DNA of 64,000 bases from an uncultured bacterium (lineage in GTDB: Bacteria; Planctomycetota; UBA8742; UBA2392): assembly GCA_938014885.1 (NCBI GenBank), contig CALLQI010000003.1, forward strand, positions 124,001 to 188,000, in the 5' to 3' direction. Shown one piece after another: positions 25,093-33,566 of the stretch (positions within the stretch are counted from its first letter, which is position 1; each line of letters opens with the position of its first letter). The position numbers were made by a program, and so were the translations under genes. A model generated the notes under the pieces. That model was not told where the DNA came from, did not search any database, and saw nothing but the letters and a program-made list of their open reading frames with translations.

Positions 25093-26592
25093 CTACAGCT
25101 CGTAAACACGCCACGTGCCCGTGATCTGCGTGGCGGTCACGCCATAGGCGCGCAGGAAGTAAGGCGGCGTCGTGAACTGCAGGCGATAGTCGGTGTCGTA
25201 ATTACGCCGGTCGAAGTTGCTTGCAAGCAGCGTGCTTGCGTAGTTGCCGTTGATTATGCCGCCGCAGACCCATAGTTCGCGGCTGGTGGCCGGGCCCACC
25301 GCGCCGCGGGCGGACTTCTGCACGCCCATGAACACGCCATCGAGGCAGTATTGGTTGGCGTGGTGGCCCGTGTCGGGCGGGCTGCGACCGGCGTCGTCGG
25401 TTACCATCGAGCTGTAAGGCAGCGCATTCCAGAGTGGCGTTTCGTACAGGAGGTCGGTCTCGGTTACCACGCCCAGCATCTCGCGGAACCCGAGCGCCGA
25501 CGAGGACTGTTTTTCTGTGTAACGGCGCAGGTTCGGATTATCCAACAGCGTCTGGTAGCAGATGTTGTCGACGACGTGAATCTCGTGTTCGCAGGCTATG
25601 GTGACCCGCCGTTCGTCCAGTACGCCCCACAAGTCAAGATGGTTTTCAGCGGCCCAATTCATGCCATTGGCGGCGGCACTGTAGGTATCCACGCCCTGGG
25701 GCGGTGTTGCAGAATCAATGTAGATAACGCTGTTGTCGGGGATCTGGAGAGTCTCGGTCAGGACCTGATAGTGGTTGTGGTTGTAGTTTGAGCCCGTGCC
25801 TGTGTAGCGGTAGCGGTACGTGCGCACAAACTGCTGTCCCACGAGCTCTATGGAAATGGTGTTGGAATAGAAAAGCGTCCCGCTGGCCTGCGCCGCGGTG
25901 TACATAGGACCAAACCCATACGCGGTTGGCGGAATCTCGATGATCGGTACGTTGTCGTCGTATCCCTGCTTGAAGTTGTACGCAAGGTCAGTCCAGTTCA
26001 TCACCGTGGCTGACGTTTCCGTCCGGCCGTAGAATTCGATGCCTGGGCGGTTGTGCAGGTTGATCGAACCGCGCGAGTAAAAATTGCCGACCATCTTGAA
26101 GTACTCGCCGATGCTGACGGTGTTTGTGCCTCCGAAGTAGAGGGCGTAGTCAGCAAAGTTGGCGGCCATGATGGTGTACTCGACCACCCGATTCTCAGAT
26201 TGCACCGTTGCAATGGCACGCAGGCGTGCCCGCAGGACTTCAGGACCACCGACGGGTGCCGCCTGCACTTGGCATGAGATGCCGTTGACCACCACCGTGC
26301 CAAGGCTGTTCCAACCCGAAGAAGGCATCAGCGCTGACCAATCCTCCTGAACCCCGGCCACTAACGTGAAGCGGCCCCGGGTGCTTTCGAGCGCGGCTTC
26401 TGCCGCGATCATCAGGCGCACATCAAGGCTGCGCCGGACCATGTCAATTCGTGTCAGTGCACTCATGGCAAGCAAAGCACTGCCAGCAATGGCAACGACC
26501 ACCAGCATCAGCATCACGACAGTGAGGATGCTCCCACGGGAGCGTGAACGGCGGTATCGGTGCCGGCGATTTGAGGCGATGTGTGCAGTCAT
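25093..26592 (-). CDS. PilX/GspK-like pilus assembly protein
   Basis: 499 aa. ATG 26592 has AGGAG 8 nt upstream; the earlier in-frame start adds 60 unlikely residues. A short basic leader (RRHRYRRSRSRG) precedes one hydrophobic helix (SILTVVMLMLVVVAIAGSAL) and an A-x-x-A-L-E-S-T helix, the layout of type IV pilin-like PilX and minor pseudopilins, where the helix enters the pilus and the globular part faces out. The rest, about 400 residues, is Tyr/Asn-rich and not recognised (YDDNVPIIEIPPTAYGFGP, ACEHEIHVVDNICYQTLLD). Lies next to a GspE/PilB ATPase gene on the same strand, but a terminator separates the two. Confidence 0.65.
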   Translation of the reverse strand: MTAHIASNRRHRYRRSRSRGSILTVVMLMLVVVAIAGSALLAMSALTRIDMVRRSLDVRLMIAAEAALESTRGRFTLVAGVQEDWSALMPSSGWNSLGTVVVNGISCQVQAAPVGGPEVLRARLRAIATVQSENRVVEYTIMAANFADYALYFGGTNTVSIGEYFKMVGNFYSRGSINLHNRPGIEFYGRTETSATVMNWTDLAYNFKQGYDDNVPIIEIPPTAYGFGPMYTAAQASGTLFYSNTISIELVGQQFVRTYRYRYTGTGSNYNHNHYQVLTETLQIPDNSVIYIDSATPPQGVDTYSAAANGMNWAAENHLDLWGVLDERRVTIACEHEIHVVDNICYQTLLDNPNLRRYTEKQSSSALGFREMLGVVTETDLLYETPLWNALPYSSMVTDDAGRSPPDTGHHANQYCLDGVFMGVQKSARGAVGPATSRELWVCGGIINGNYASTLLASNFDRRNYDTDYRLQFTTPPYFLRAYGVTATQITGTWRVYEL

Positions 26593-26739
26593 TGGAGAAC
26601 TCCTGTATGCATACTGTGCGTTATTACGCCAATATCTTACATCATGAAACCTTCCAGTGCAACCGGCAAGTAACCGGATGGTTGGAAGTGGTCTGTTTGG
26701 CCGGGACATGGACATGTCTTGGAGGGGGGGGGCGGCACG

Positions 26740-26770
26740 AAAAAGAGCTCGCCCCGTAGGGCGAGTTCTC
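26740..26770 (-). terminator. Terminator of the GspE/PilB gene
   Basis: GAGCTCGCCC and GGGCGAGTTC form a stem around CGTA; the minus strand continues TCTTTTTCG. A run of nine Gs (26724-26732) lies just beyond. Confidence 0.85.
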
Positions 26771-26809
26771 ATGTGGCTGGATCAATCGTCTGGTGGTCGC
26801 TCTCGCCTG

Positions 26810-28507
26810 CTAGATGTCGTCGCGGTGGGCGATGGTCAGTACTTCGCCGATGGTGGTGGTACCCAGCAGCACCTTGCGTACGCCGTCGTCCATCAGCGTG
26901 GACATGCCGTTTTGCCGCGCTTCCTGCCGGATCTTCAGCGTGCTGGCCTGGGCAAACGTCAGCTCGCGGATCACCGTGTTCATTTCCATCAGTTCATACA
27001 CGCCCATGCGGCCGCGGTAGCCGGCGTTGCCGCACTCGCGGCAGCCGACGGGTTTGTACAGGGTCTTGCCCGCGATCTGCTCAGGCTTCAGGCCTACCAT
27101 CTTCAGTTCCTGCGGCTCGGGCACGACCGGTGCCTTGCAGTGCTTGCACAGCACGCGCACGAGACGCTGGGCCAGAATCGCCTGCACGGCACTGGCCACC
27201 AGGAACGGCTTCACGCCCATGTCGATCAGGCGTGTCAGCGCGCCGGCGGCGTCGTTGGTGTGCAGCGTGCTGAACACCAAGTGACCGGTGAGCGCGGCCT
27301 GGATCGCGATTTCGGCCGTTTCATGGTCGCGGATTTCGCCCACCAGGATGATGTTCGGCGCCTGGCGCAGCATGGCTCGCAGGATGCGCGCGAACGAAAG
27401 CTGGATGCCGTGGTTCACCTGCGACTGGTTGATCCCGGTCAGGTTGTATTCAACCGGGTCTTCCGCCGTGATGATCTTGACGTCGGGCTTGTTCAGCGCG
27501 TTCAGCGCCGCGTAAAGCGTCGTGGTCTTGCCGGAACCCGTGGGGCCCGTCACCAGGAAGATGCCGTTGGGCTTCTTCAGGATTTTCTGGAAGCGGTCAA
27601 AGTCGGTGGGGTGCATGCCCAGCACTTCCAGGCCCACCAGGTTCTTTGCCTTGTCCAGGATACGCATCACCACTGACTCGCCCCAGCTGCACGGCAGGCA
27701 GCTTACGCGCAAGTCGATGTCGCGGCCTTCCACGCGGGTCTTGATTCGGCCGTCCTGCGGGATGCGTTTTTCCTCGATCTTCATCTTGGCGAGGATCTTC
27801 ACGCGCTGGATCAGCGGGCCCTGCAGGCGCTTGGGCGGGGCTTCCATTTCGACACAGTCGCCGTCGACGCGATAGCGGATGCGGACCTTGTCTTCCATCG
27901 GCTCGATGTGAATGTCCGATGCGCGCTGCTTGATGGCGTCGGTGATGAGAAGCTGCACCAGCTGCGCGACCATGCCTTCTTCGTCGCCGGTGGAAAGTTC
28001 TTCGTCGAAGTTCTTGTAGCTGATCTCTTCGGCGGTGCCGCCCTCGCCCAACATGTCGTTCATGCCGCCGATATCGTAGTACTTCTTCATTGCGCCTTTG
28101 ACGTGGCTTTCGGGCGCGATCACCCAGTCCACCTCGTTGCCGAGGATGAAGCGCAGGTTGTCGAGCGCATAGAACTCAAGCACGCGGTACGTGGCCACGG
28201 TGACCTGCCGGCCCTTCTTCTGCACCGGGATAATCTCGTGCTCTTCGGCGACTTCCTTGCTGACCAGCCCGATGATTTCAGGCGGAAGTTCGTGCTTGCT
28301 GAGGTTGACGAACTTGACGTTCTGCTGCTTGGCCAGCGCGCGGGCCAGGCGTTCGTCATCGAGCGTGCCTTGCTCGATCATCGCCTCGCCCAGCATCATC
28401 ATTTTTTCTTTGGCGAACTTCAGGCCCTCTTTGACTTGATCCACCGTCGCGAACTTCAGGCCGACGAGGATTTTGCCCAGCGGCATCTTCTTGGAGTCAG
28501 TCAGCAT
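26810..28507 (-). CDS. GspE/PilB-type secretion/pilus ATPase
   Basis: 565 aa. N-terminal MshEN-like domain (about 1-150; LGKILVGLKFATVDQVKEGL, LGEAMIEQGTLDDERL). ATPase core: Walker A GPTGSGKTTTLYAAL near residue 322, Asp box AEDPVEY, Walker B region NIILVGEIRDHETAEIA, His box VFSTLHTNDA. A four-Cys zinc-binding segment CKHC ... CREC lies near 460-495, which marks the PilB/GspE group and not the PilT retraction ATPases. Drives assembly of type IV pili or a type II secretion pseudopilus at the inner membrane face. The pilus component at 25093 is the likely partner. Confidence 0.92.
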   Translation of the reverse strand: MLTDSKKMPLGKILVGLKFATVDQVKEGLKFAKEKMMMLGEAMIEQGTLDDERLARALAKQQNVKFVNLSKHELPPEIIGLVSKEVAEEHEIIPVQKKGRQVTVATYRVLEFYALDNLRFILGNEVDWVIAPESHVKGAMKKYYDIGGMNDMLGEGGTAEEISYKNFDEELSTGDEEGMVAQLVQLLITDAIKQRASDIHIEPMEDKVRIRYRVDGDCVEMEAPPKRLQGPLIQRVKILAKMKIEEKRIPQDGRIKTRVEGRDIDLRVSCLPCSWGESVVMRILDKAKNLVGLEVLGMHPTDFDRFQKILKKPNGIFLVTGPTGSGKTTTLYAALNALNKPDVKIITAEDPVEYNLTGINQSQVNHGIQLSFARILRAMLRQAPNIILVGEIRDHETAEIAIQAALTGHLVFSTLHTNDAAGALTRLIDMGVKPFLVASAVQAILAQRLVRVLCKHCKAPVVPEPQELKMVGLKPEQIAGKTLYKPVGCRECGNAGYRGRMGVYELMEMNTVIRELTFAQASTLKIRQEARQNGMSTLMDDGVRKVLLGTTTIGEVLTIAHRDDI

Positions 28508-28623
28508 TCAGGGCCACCTGTCGCGGTTAATGGGCGACGAAAACGCAAGGGCGATGTTCCGCCAATCAGCTTGGGAGGTTTACCACCATTTCCTACGCAA
28601 TCGCACAATGTACCCGCAAGGCC

Positions 28624-29190
28624 CTATGTGTCAACGTCTTGGGCTGTCGGCACTTCCATTTTGAGTCGCTTTACCCGCAGTGCGATATCCAGCACCATCC
28701 ATGTCCCACCAACAATCGCCAGCCCGGTCCCGGCAATCACCAGCGTGCCCGTGCCCGGCAACACCACCGGAAGCTGCACCGCCACGCCCAGCGGCACCAG
28801 TACCAGCACCAGCCCGCCCAAGCCCGTCAGCACCCGGCGTACCGTTTCACCGTGCGATTCCGCCAGAGTGCGGCCACGCGAGGTGCTGATCGTTTCAAAC
28901 CCGGCGGCCATGAGCACCGCCACGACCACCACCACGCCCAGCCAAATCGCGTTGGGCGCCACGGCCGCAATGCCGATGCTGGGCAGGATTTCGCAGCCGC
29001 CGCGCATCAGGCGTGTCGCCGGCTCAGGGAAGCGCGCCCGGGCCTGCAGCAGGCCGATCAGGTCGGAAAAGGCGGCCGCAGCCGCGCCAGGCCCCAGCAG
29101 CCACAGGTGGTCAAGCAGCACGCCGAGCACCAGCACCAGCATGGCCAGCACCGCGAAGGCGAGTCGAAAGTGAAGGACACGCTTGCCCAT
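28624..29190 (-). CDS. Small multi-pass membrane protein, unknown
   Basis: 188 aa from ATG 29190; a longer in-frame start would run through the heptamer array upstream. About four hydrophobic helices (LAFAVLAMLVLVLGVLLDHL, NAIWLGVVVVVAVLMAAGF, GLGGLVLVLVPLGVAV, TLVIAGTGLAIVGGTWMV). Short charged loops, a C-terminal basic/acidic tail. No family recognised and no residues suggesting a transporter or enzyme. The stop lies 116 nt upstream of the GspE/PilB start on the same strand, so it may share a transcript. Confidence 0.6.
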   Translation of the reverse strand: MGKRVLHFRLAFAVLAMLVLVLGVLLDHLWLLGPGAAAAAFSDLIGLLQARARFPEPATRLMRGGCEILPSIGIAAVAPNAIWLGVVVVVAVLMAAGFETISTSRGRTLAESHGETVRRVLTGLGGLVLVLVPLGVAVQLPVVLPGTGTLVIAGTGLAIVGGTWMVLDIALRVKRLKMEVPTAQDVDT

Positions 29191-29229
29191 GGTGCAGTTT
29201 TGGCCGCGGGCGCGGGTGAGGTCAAGGGC

Positions 29230-29285
29230 GGTGTCCGGTGCTCGGTGCCCAGTGGTCGGTGCCCAGTGTCCGGTGGTCCGTGCCC
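29230..29285. repeat. Heptamer array D
   Basis: Eight 7-bp units in exact register, all of the form [GAC]GTGNNC (GGTGTCC, GGTGCTC, GGTGCCC, AGTGGTC). They are reverse complements of units in array C (for example CGAGCAC). Single orientation, in the divergent gap 29191-29343. Confidence 0.75.
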
Positions 29286-29343
29286 GATGCGCACGAATCG
29301 CCGGTGCCTGAGCAGTTTCTTCCTGCGTGCTATGCTGGCTGCC

Positions 29344-30045
29344 ATGCCGCGCCTGCCGATTATCCTTGCCGCTCCCAGTGCCAACTGTGGCAAGACCCAG
29401 CTGGCTTGCCGGCTTGTTGCTGCCCTGGGCGCGCAGGCACTCAAGATCACCCGCTTTCACCGTGAATCGCATTGCCCGGTCCACGGCGTCAACGAAACTG
29501 GCCAGGACAACTGCGACGGCTGCGCGCCCGCACCTGCTGGCTTTGAACTGGTTACCGACCCCGCCGTGCTGCATACACCCGGCAAAGACACCGACCTGCT
29601 GGCCAAGGCCGGGGCTGACCCGGTGCTGTGGCTGCGCGCCGCGCCCCATGTGTTTGCCTATGCACTGGCGGCCGCACTGAAGCGGCTGGATGCCGAGCGC
29701 CCGCTGGTGATCGAAGGCAATTCTGCGGCCACGGTGTCAGGGCAGCCGGGCAAGGTGGTACTGATCTGGCCCCAGAACACGCGCGGGGTGAAGGCCAGCG
29801 TGCTGCCGGCGCTGAAACGGGCGGACGTTCTTGTGCTGGTTGAGGCCGAATCCGAGCCAAAGCGGCGCTGGCCCAAGACGCTGCTCAGCGCGCTGGGCCG
29901 CGTGGGGATGAATGCGAGCGACTTGCCGGCGCCTGTGTGGTTCTGTGCAAATTGGTGGACGGAAGCGGGAAGCAATGCGTCCGATAAGGTGTTGCAGAGG
30001 CTGGAAAGTGCGGGCACTAGGGAATCGCCAAAACTTTGTGAGTAA
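29344..30045 (+). CDS. P-loop protein of unknown role
   Basis: 233 aa from ATG 29344. N-terminal ILAAPSANCGKTQLACRLVA resembles a Walker A motif (x-A-N-C-G-K-T) as found in MobB and related small GTP/ATP-binding proteins that carry metal-cofactor genes. Then ALKITRFHRESHCPVHG and NETGQDNCDGC, a His/Cys cluster that could bind metal. A later segment, RPLVIEGNSAA ... KVVLIWPQNTRG ... RADVLVLVEAES, resembles Walker B and base-recognition regions. No molybdopterin gene lies nearby, so I do not assign MobB. Stand-alone on the plus strand. Confidence 0.55.
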   Translation: MPRLPIILAAPSANCGKTQLACRLVAALGAQALKITRFHRESHCPVHGVNETGQDNCDGCAPAPAGFELVTDPAVLHTPGKDTDLLAKAGADPVLWLRAAPHVFAYALAAALKRLDAERPLVIEGNSAATVSGQPGKVVLIWPQNTRGVKASVLPALKRADVLVLVEAESEPKRRWPKTLLSALGRVGMNASDLPAPVWFCANWWTEAGSNASDKVLQRLESAGTRESPKLCE

Positions 30046-30213
30046 CGTAAGTTGTTTCTGTGCAATGGCGTATGACTTTTATCGGGAATTTACTTGAGTT
30101 CAGATTGGGAATTCGCACCCTTCTCCAATCGCGATTCAAGGAATGTGAGTAAGCTCGCATATCTGAATTCGAGAAGTAGGGCTCAAGGCAGTACGACGGC
30201 GGCAGCAGGAAAC

Positions 30214-30663
30214 ATGATCCAGACCACACGCAGAGAGTTAGACGTACCCGTAGACACCCGCTCACTGGCACCGTTGCGCGATTTTGTCCGCGAAGTGCTG
30301 GCAGAGGGCAAGCTCGGGCCTCGCGTCTCACGCCAGGTGGTGATTGCCATCGACGAGGCCTGCAGCAGCATCATCCTCAACGCCAAAGAACACGGGGCCA
30401 GCGGCAGCCTGCGCCTCTTGATCGACATCGACCCCACCCGCGTCAAAATCAGCATCGCCGACACCGCCAACGATTACGACATGGGCGACGTCACCCGCGA
30501 AGAACTGCTGAAAGAGTTCACCCGCAGCAAGAAGTATGAACTGGGCACCTTCCTGATCCGTCGCGTCGTGGACGAATTCACCTACGTCTTCCGCAAGGGC
30601 TTCCAGAGTGAACTTGAGATGATCAAGTTCCTGTACGAAGGCACGGAACCCCAGGCGAACTAG
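30214..30663 (+). CDS. RsbW-like anti-sigma factor histidine-kinase-type ATPase
   Basis: 149 aa from ATG 30214 (AGGA 4-7 nt upstream); the longer start at 30094 adds residues unlike the family. HATPase_c_2 fold: VVIAIDEACSSIILNAKEHG is the N box (usual form D-E-A-x-x-N-x-x-x-H-A), VKISIADTANDYD the G1-like box, and ELGTFLIRRVVDEFTYV the G2/C-terminal part. Such proteins bind and inhibit alternative sigma factors and phosphorylate anti-anti-sigma proteins. The N-box Asn is shifted (SSIILNAKEH), so ATP binding may be altered. No sigma factor or STAS gene is adjacent. The AT-richer 30046-30213 is the likely promoter region. Confidence 0.75.
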   Translation: MIQTTRRELDVPVDTRSLAPLRDFVREVLAEGKLGPRVSRQVVIAIDEACSSIILNAKEHGASGSLRLLIDIDPTRVKISIADTANDYDMGDVTREELLKEFTRSKKYELGTFLIRRVVDEFTYVFRKGFQSELEMIKFLYEGTEPQAN

Positions 30664-30732
30664 CGACAGTCACAGGCTTCACTATGCTCAGGGCCGGACT
30701 TCCGGCCCTTTCTCATTTTCCGCAGGCCACAC

Positions 30733-31518
30733 ATGGACGAAGACTCATTCGGCACCTACGTAACCGTTCGCGACGACGCGCCGTTCATGGTGGTGTTCAA
30801 CGATTCAGCCGCTGCCGAAGCGCCCGACGACCGGCGCACCCAACTGCTGCGGATCAGGCTGCCGCTGCGCGAATCTAACGCGATCGGCTGGCCCGACGTC
30901 GATGAACTGAATGCGCTGGATGCCATCGAGCAGGCCATCGACGCCGTGGTCGTACAGCCGCTGGACGCGCGTTTCGTCGGCCGGCGTTCAGGCCAGGGGG
31001 CGCGCGAGATTTTCTACTACTTCGTGCCTGACAAGTGGGACCCGGCCCTTCACCGCAAGATCGCGGCCGTGGCCGAGGGCTACCAGACCGCGGCCTCGCA
31101 GGAACCCGACCCGGACTGGAGCAGCTTCGGCGAGTTGCTGTACCCCACGCATCTCGACCAGAAAATGATCGGCGCTGAAGAAGTGCTGGACAACCTTGCC
31201 CAGCACGGCGACGACGGTGAGGCCGAACGCGACATCCGCTACTGGATCTACTTCCCCACGGCCGAAGCCCGCGCCGAGGCCGCAAAGAAGTGCGTGATGC
31301 TCGGCTACACCGAGTTTGATGAAAACGACGTGGACCCGGCCGAAGACGACACCGGCCTGCCCTTTGGCCTGAGTGTGCGGCGTGATTCGCCGGCCAACTT
31401 CTGGACCCTGCGCGATGCGATCAGCGAGCTGCTGGAAGTCGCGCAGGAACTCGGCGGCGACTACGACGGCTTTGAGTCAGCGGTCGTGCCCGCAGATTCC
31501 GACGATTCGGATGAGTAA
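30733..31518 (+). CDS. DUF695/RraB-like protein
   Basis: 261 aa, acidic. Residues 1-130 match the DUF695 pattern (FMVVFNDSAA ... RIRLPL ... LDARFVGRRSGQGAREIFYY). Residues about 140-260 look like RraB, a protein that modulates ribonuclease E in enterobacteria (ERDIRYWIYFPTAEARAEAA, AISELLEVAQELGGDYDGF). This pairing is common in hypothetical proteins; the actual function is not known. Cytosolic. The stop overlaps the start of the next gene by 8 bp (ATGAGTAA), so the two are translationally coupled. Confidence 0.7.
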   Translation: MDEDSFGTYVTVRDDAPFMVVFNDSAAAEAPDDRRTQLLRIRLPLRESNAIGWPDVDELNALDAIEQAIDAVVVQPLDARFVGRRSGQGAREIFYYFVPDKWDPALHRKIAAVAEGYQTAASQEPDPDWSSFGELLYPTHLDQKMIGAEEVLDNLAQHGDDGEAERDIRYWIYFPTAEARAEAAKKCVMLGYTEFDENDVDPAEDDTGLPFGLSVRRDSPANFWTLRDAISELLEVAQELGGDYDGFESAVVPADSDDSDE

Positions 31519-32308
31519 AGCAATCGCGATCAAGCTGGCGGCCATACTCGCATGCGCCGCATGCCTGGTGTGGCTGCCCGCGCCCTTCAACTGGGCGGGG
31601 TTTGCGGCCGTGCTGACCCTGACCGTGGGGCTGATCGCCTGGGCGGTGTTTGACGTAAACAGCTCGTTCTGGGCGCGCACATTGTGGCGGGCACCGGCCG
31701 CAACCAAGGCCGTAGCCCTGACCTTCGACGACGGCCCAGACCCCGAGTTCACACCAAGAGTGCTCGAAATCCTGCGCGACAAGAAAGTAACGGCCACGTT
31801 CTTCTGCGTAGGCAAAAGGGTGCGCGAAAACCCGCAACTGGCCAAAGCAATTGTTGAGGCCGGCCACACGATCGCGAACCACAGCGACAGCCACGCGATG
31901 TGGATCAACTTTAGTTTGAAGGCCAAGCTGGCAACCGAGATCAAAGCCTGCAACGAAGCAATCCAGCAAGCCACGGGCAAGACGCCGCGACTGTACAGGG
32001 CACCACACGGCTTCAAGAACCCATCACTGGGCGACGCCCTGAAAGCTGCCGGAATGGTAGCCATAGGCTGGCAGGTAAGAGGCTTCGACGCCGTAGTAAA
32101 CAACGCCGCAAGCATAGCCCAAAGAATAGTAGAGAAAGCCAAACCAGGCGGAGTAATCCTGCTACACGACGGAGCAGGCCTGCAAGGAACCACCGACCGA
32201 AAAGCAACACTCGAAGCCCTGCCCGTAGTGATAGACGGCTTAAAAGCCCGCGGCCTCGAGATAGTACCGCTACCGCAACTGCTCACTGAGAGTGACTACC
32301 TCGAATAG
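31511..32308 (+). CDS. Polysaccharide deacetylase (CE4)
   Basis: 265 aa from ATG 31511, which overlaps the stop of the upstream gene. Two N-terminal hydrophobic stretches (IKLAAILACAACLVWLPA, GFAAVLTLTVGLIAWAVF) suggest membrane anchoring. NodB-homology motifs in order: TFDDGPD (catalytic and metal Asp), NHSDSH (His-x-x-x-His metal ligands), RAPHGFKN, and VILLHDG (catalytic His). CE4 enzymes remove N-acetyl groups from cell-wall or capsule sugars. The last 260 bases use many A-ending codons (GTA, ATA, AGA, GGA), unlike the first two thirds of the gene. Confidence 0.88.
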   Translation: MSKAIAIKLAAILACAACLVWLPAPFNWAGFAAVLTLTVGLIAWAVFDVNSSFWARTLWRAPAATKAVALTFDDGPDPEFTPRVLEILRDKKVTATFFCVGKRVRENPQLAKAIVEAGHTIANHSDSHAMWINFSLKAKLATEIKACNEAIQQATGKTPRLYRAPHGFKNPSLGDALKAAGMVAIGWQVRGFDAVVNNAASIAQRIVEKAKPGGVILLHDGAGLQGTTDRKATLEALPVVIDGLKARGLEIVPLPQLLTESDYLE

Positions 32309-32367
32309 CCCGGCCCAGTGCTGCAATCCGGGGTGTGACTGGCTACACTGCGGGTTGGGAGATTGCC

Positions 32368-33243
32368 ATGCTGCTTACTCGGGACGAGATGGGGTTTGAC
32401 TTTGGCGGCGCGAAGTTTGATCGCGTCAAAGACCGCGACCTTTTGGCCTGGATCGCCAGCCAGTTCCTCTACGGCGAAGTCACCGGCATCCAGGTCGGCC
32501 ACTGGATTCGCCAGGCACCCGATGTCGAAAGCGCCAAATTCCTTGCCCGCCAGTGCATTGAAGAGTTGCAGCACGTCGATGTCTTCGTGGACTTCTTCAA
32601 GTGGCTGGGCGCGCGGCCGGTGAAAGTCCATCGCGTCGTCAAACTGCTCTCCAGCGAAAGCTCTGATTGGCACGAACACTGCGCCCTCGAGATGGCCCAG
32701 GGCGAAGGCTTTGTGCTGATGATCTTCTACGCCATCATCGCCTGCATCGATGACGAAAAGCTGGCGAAGCGCCTCGATGCGGCCGCGCGGCAGGAAGAAG
32801 GCCACGTCGATTTCGGCGAACGCCAGACGATGAAGGCGCTCGCCCGCAACCCCAAGTTGCGCAAGCGTCTGCTGGGGCTGCACCTGCTCAGCCTCTGGGT
32901 CATCAAGCGTTTCGAAAAGTGGATCGCCAAGCGCGTGGACAAAGAACACCCGGTGATGCGGCTGATCCCGCAGTACCTGACGCGCATCATCGAAACCACC
33001 GACCTGCGCCTGCAACGCATGGGCATGACCAACAAGCCGCTGGCCCAGTTCGGCAAGCTGGAGACCTTCGGGCTGATCGCATCAGCCTTGACGCGTAAAG
33101 GGCTGCGCAAGTTTGCGTTCTGGCGCTGGTTCGGCCAGCGCCGCCTGACCGACACTTACATGCGCGACGAATACCTGCAGGAAGTGATGCAGCTGGCCGA
33201 AGTGAAGAACGCCGCGGGCATACCGGTAATCAAGGCGGCTTAG
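32368..33243 (+). CDS. Ferritin-like diiron-type protein
   Basis: 291 aa. ATG 32368 chosen over GTG 32335 because GGGAG lies about 7 nt upstream. Four-helix bundle with two E-x-x-H half-sites: QFLYGEVTGIQVG and CIEELQHVDVFV in the first pair, MAQGEGFVLMIFY and ARQEEGHVDFGERQ in the second. This is the carboxylate-bridged di-metal pattern of ferritin-like oxygenases and hydroxylases (MiaE-like or similar). The C-terminal 100 residues are basic and helical. Substrate unknown. The gene's stop runs directly into heptamer array C. Confidence 0.7.
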   Translation: MLLTRDEMGFDFGGAKFDRVKDRDLLAWIASQFLYGEVTGIQVGHWIRQAPDVESAKFLARQCIEELQHVDVFVDFFKWLGARPVKVHRVVKLLSSESSDWHEHCALEMAQGEGFVLMIFYAIIACIDDEKLAKRLDAAARQEEGHVDFGERQTMKALARNPKLRKRLLGLHLLSLWVIKRFEKWIAKRVDKEHPVMRLIPQYLTRIIETTDLRLQRMGMTNKPLAQFGKLETFGLIASALTRKGLRKFAFWRWFGQRRLTDTYMRDEYLQEVMQLAEVKNAAGIPVIKAA

Positions 33244-33497
33244 GTTTGGAGATTGGTGATTGGAGTTTGGAGGCTGGAGTTTGGAGGTTGGAGATTGGAG
33301 GTTGGAGTTTCGAGGCAACGGCAAGCGTCGCCCCAGCCTTAAGCCCCAATCCCCAAGCACGAAGCCCCAAGCACGAAATAAGAATCCCCAGCACGAAACA
33401 CGAAACACGAATCCCCAAGCCCCGAGCACTGAGCACTGAGCACTGAGCACCGAGCACCGAGCACCGAGCACCAGGCACCGAGCACTGACCACCGACC
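33243..33497. repeat. Heptamer array C, longest in the window
   Basis: G-rich arm 33243-33312: ten units in exact register (AGATTGG, AGTTTGG, AGGTTGG). C-rich arm 33344-33497: 22 units without a single indel, running from CCCCAAG/CACGAAG types through ACGAAAC to ACTGAGC and ACCGAGC types. Adjacent units are the most alike, the sign of local tandem copying. No gene in the array; it fills the gap between the ferritin-like and PAP2 genes. Confidence 0.9.
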
Positions 33498-33566
33498 GCC
33501 CCTGCTTTCCCGTTGACGAAGTGGAATGCGCACCTAAAGGATTGCGTTGTTGCCACGGGCCACGGG

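Noticed and set aside
33344..33497. CRISPR array
   Set aside because: Units are 7 bp, contiguous and gradually varying, with no spacers of constant length and no cas genes.
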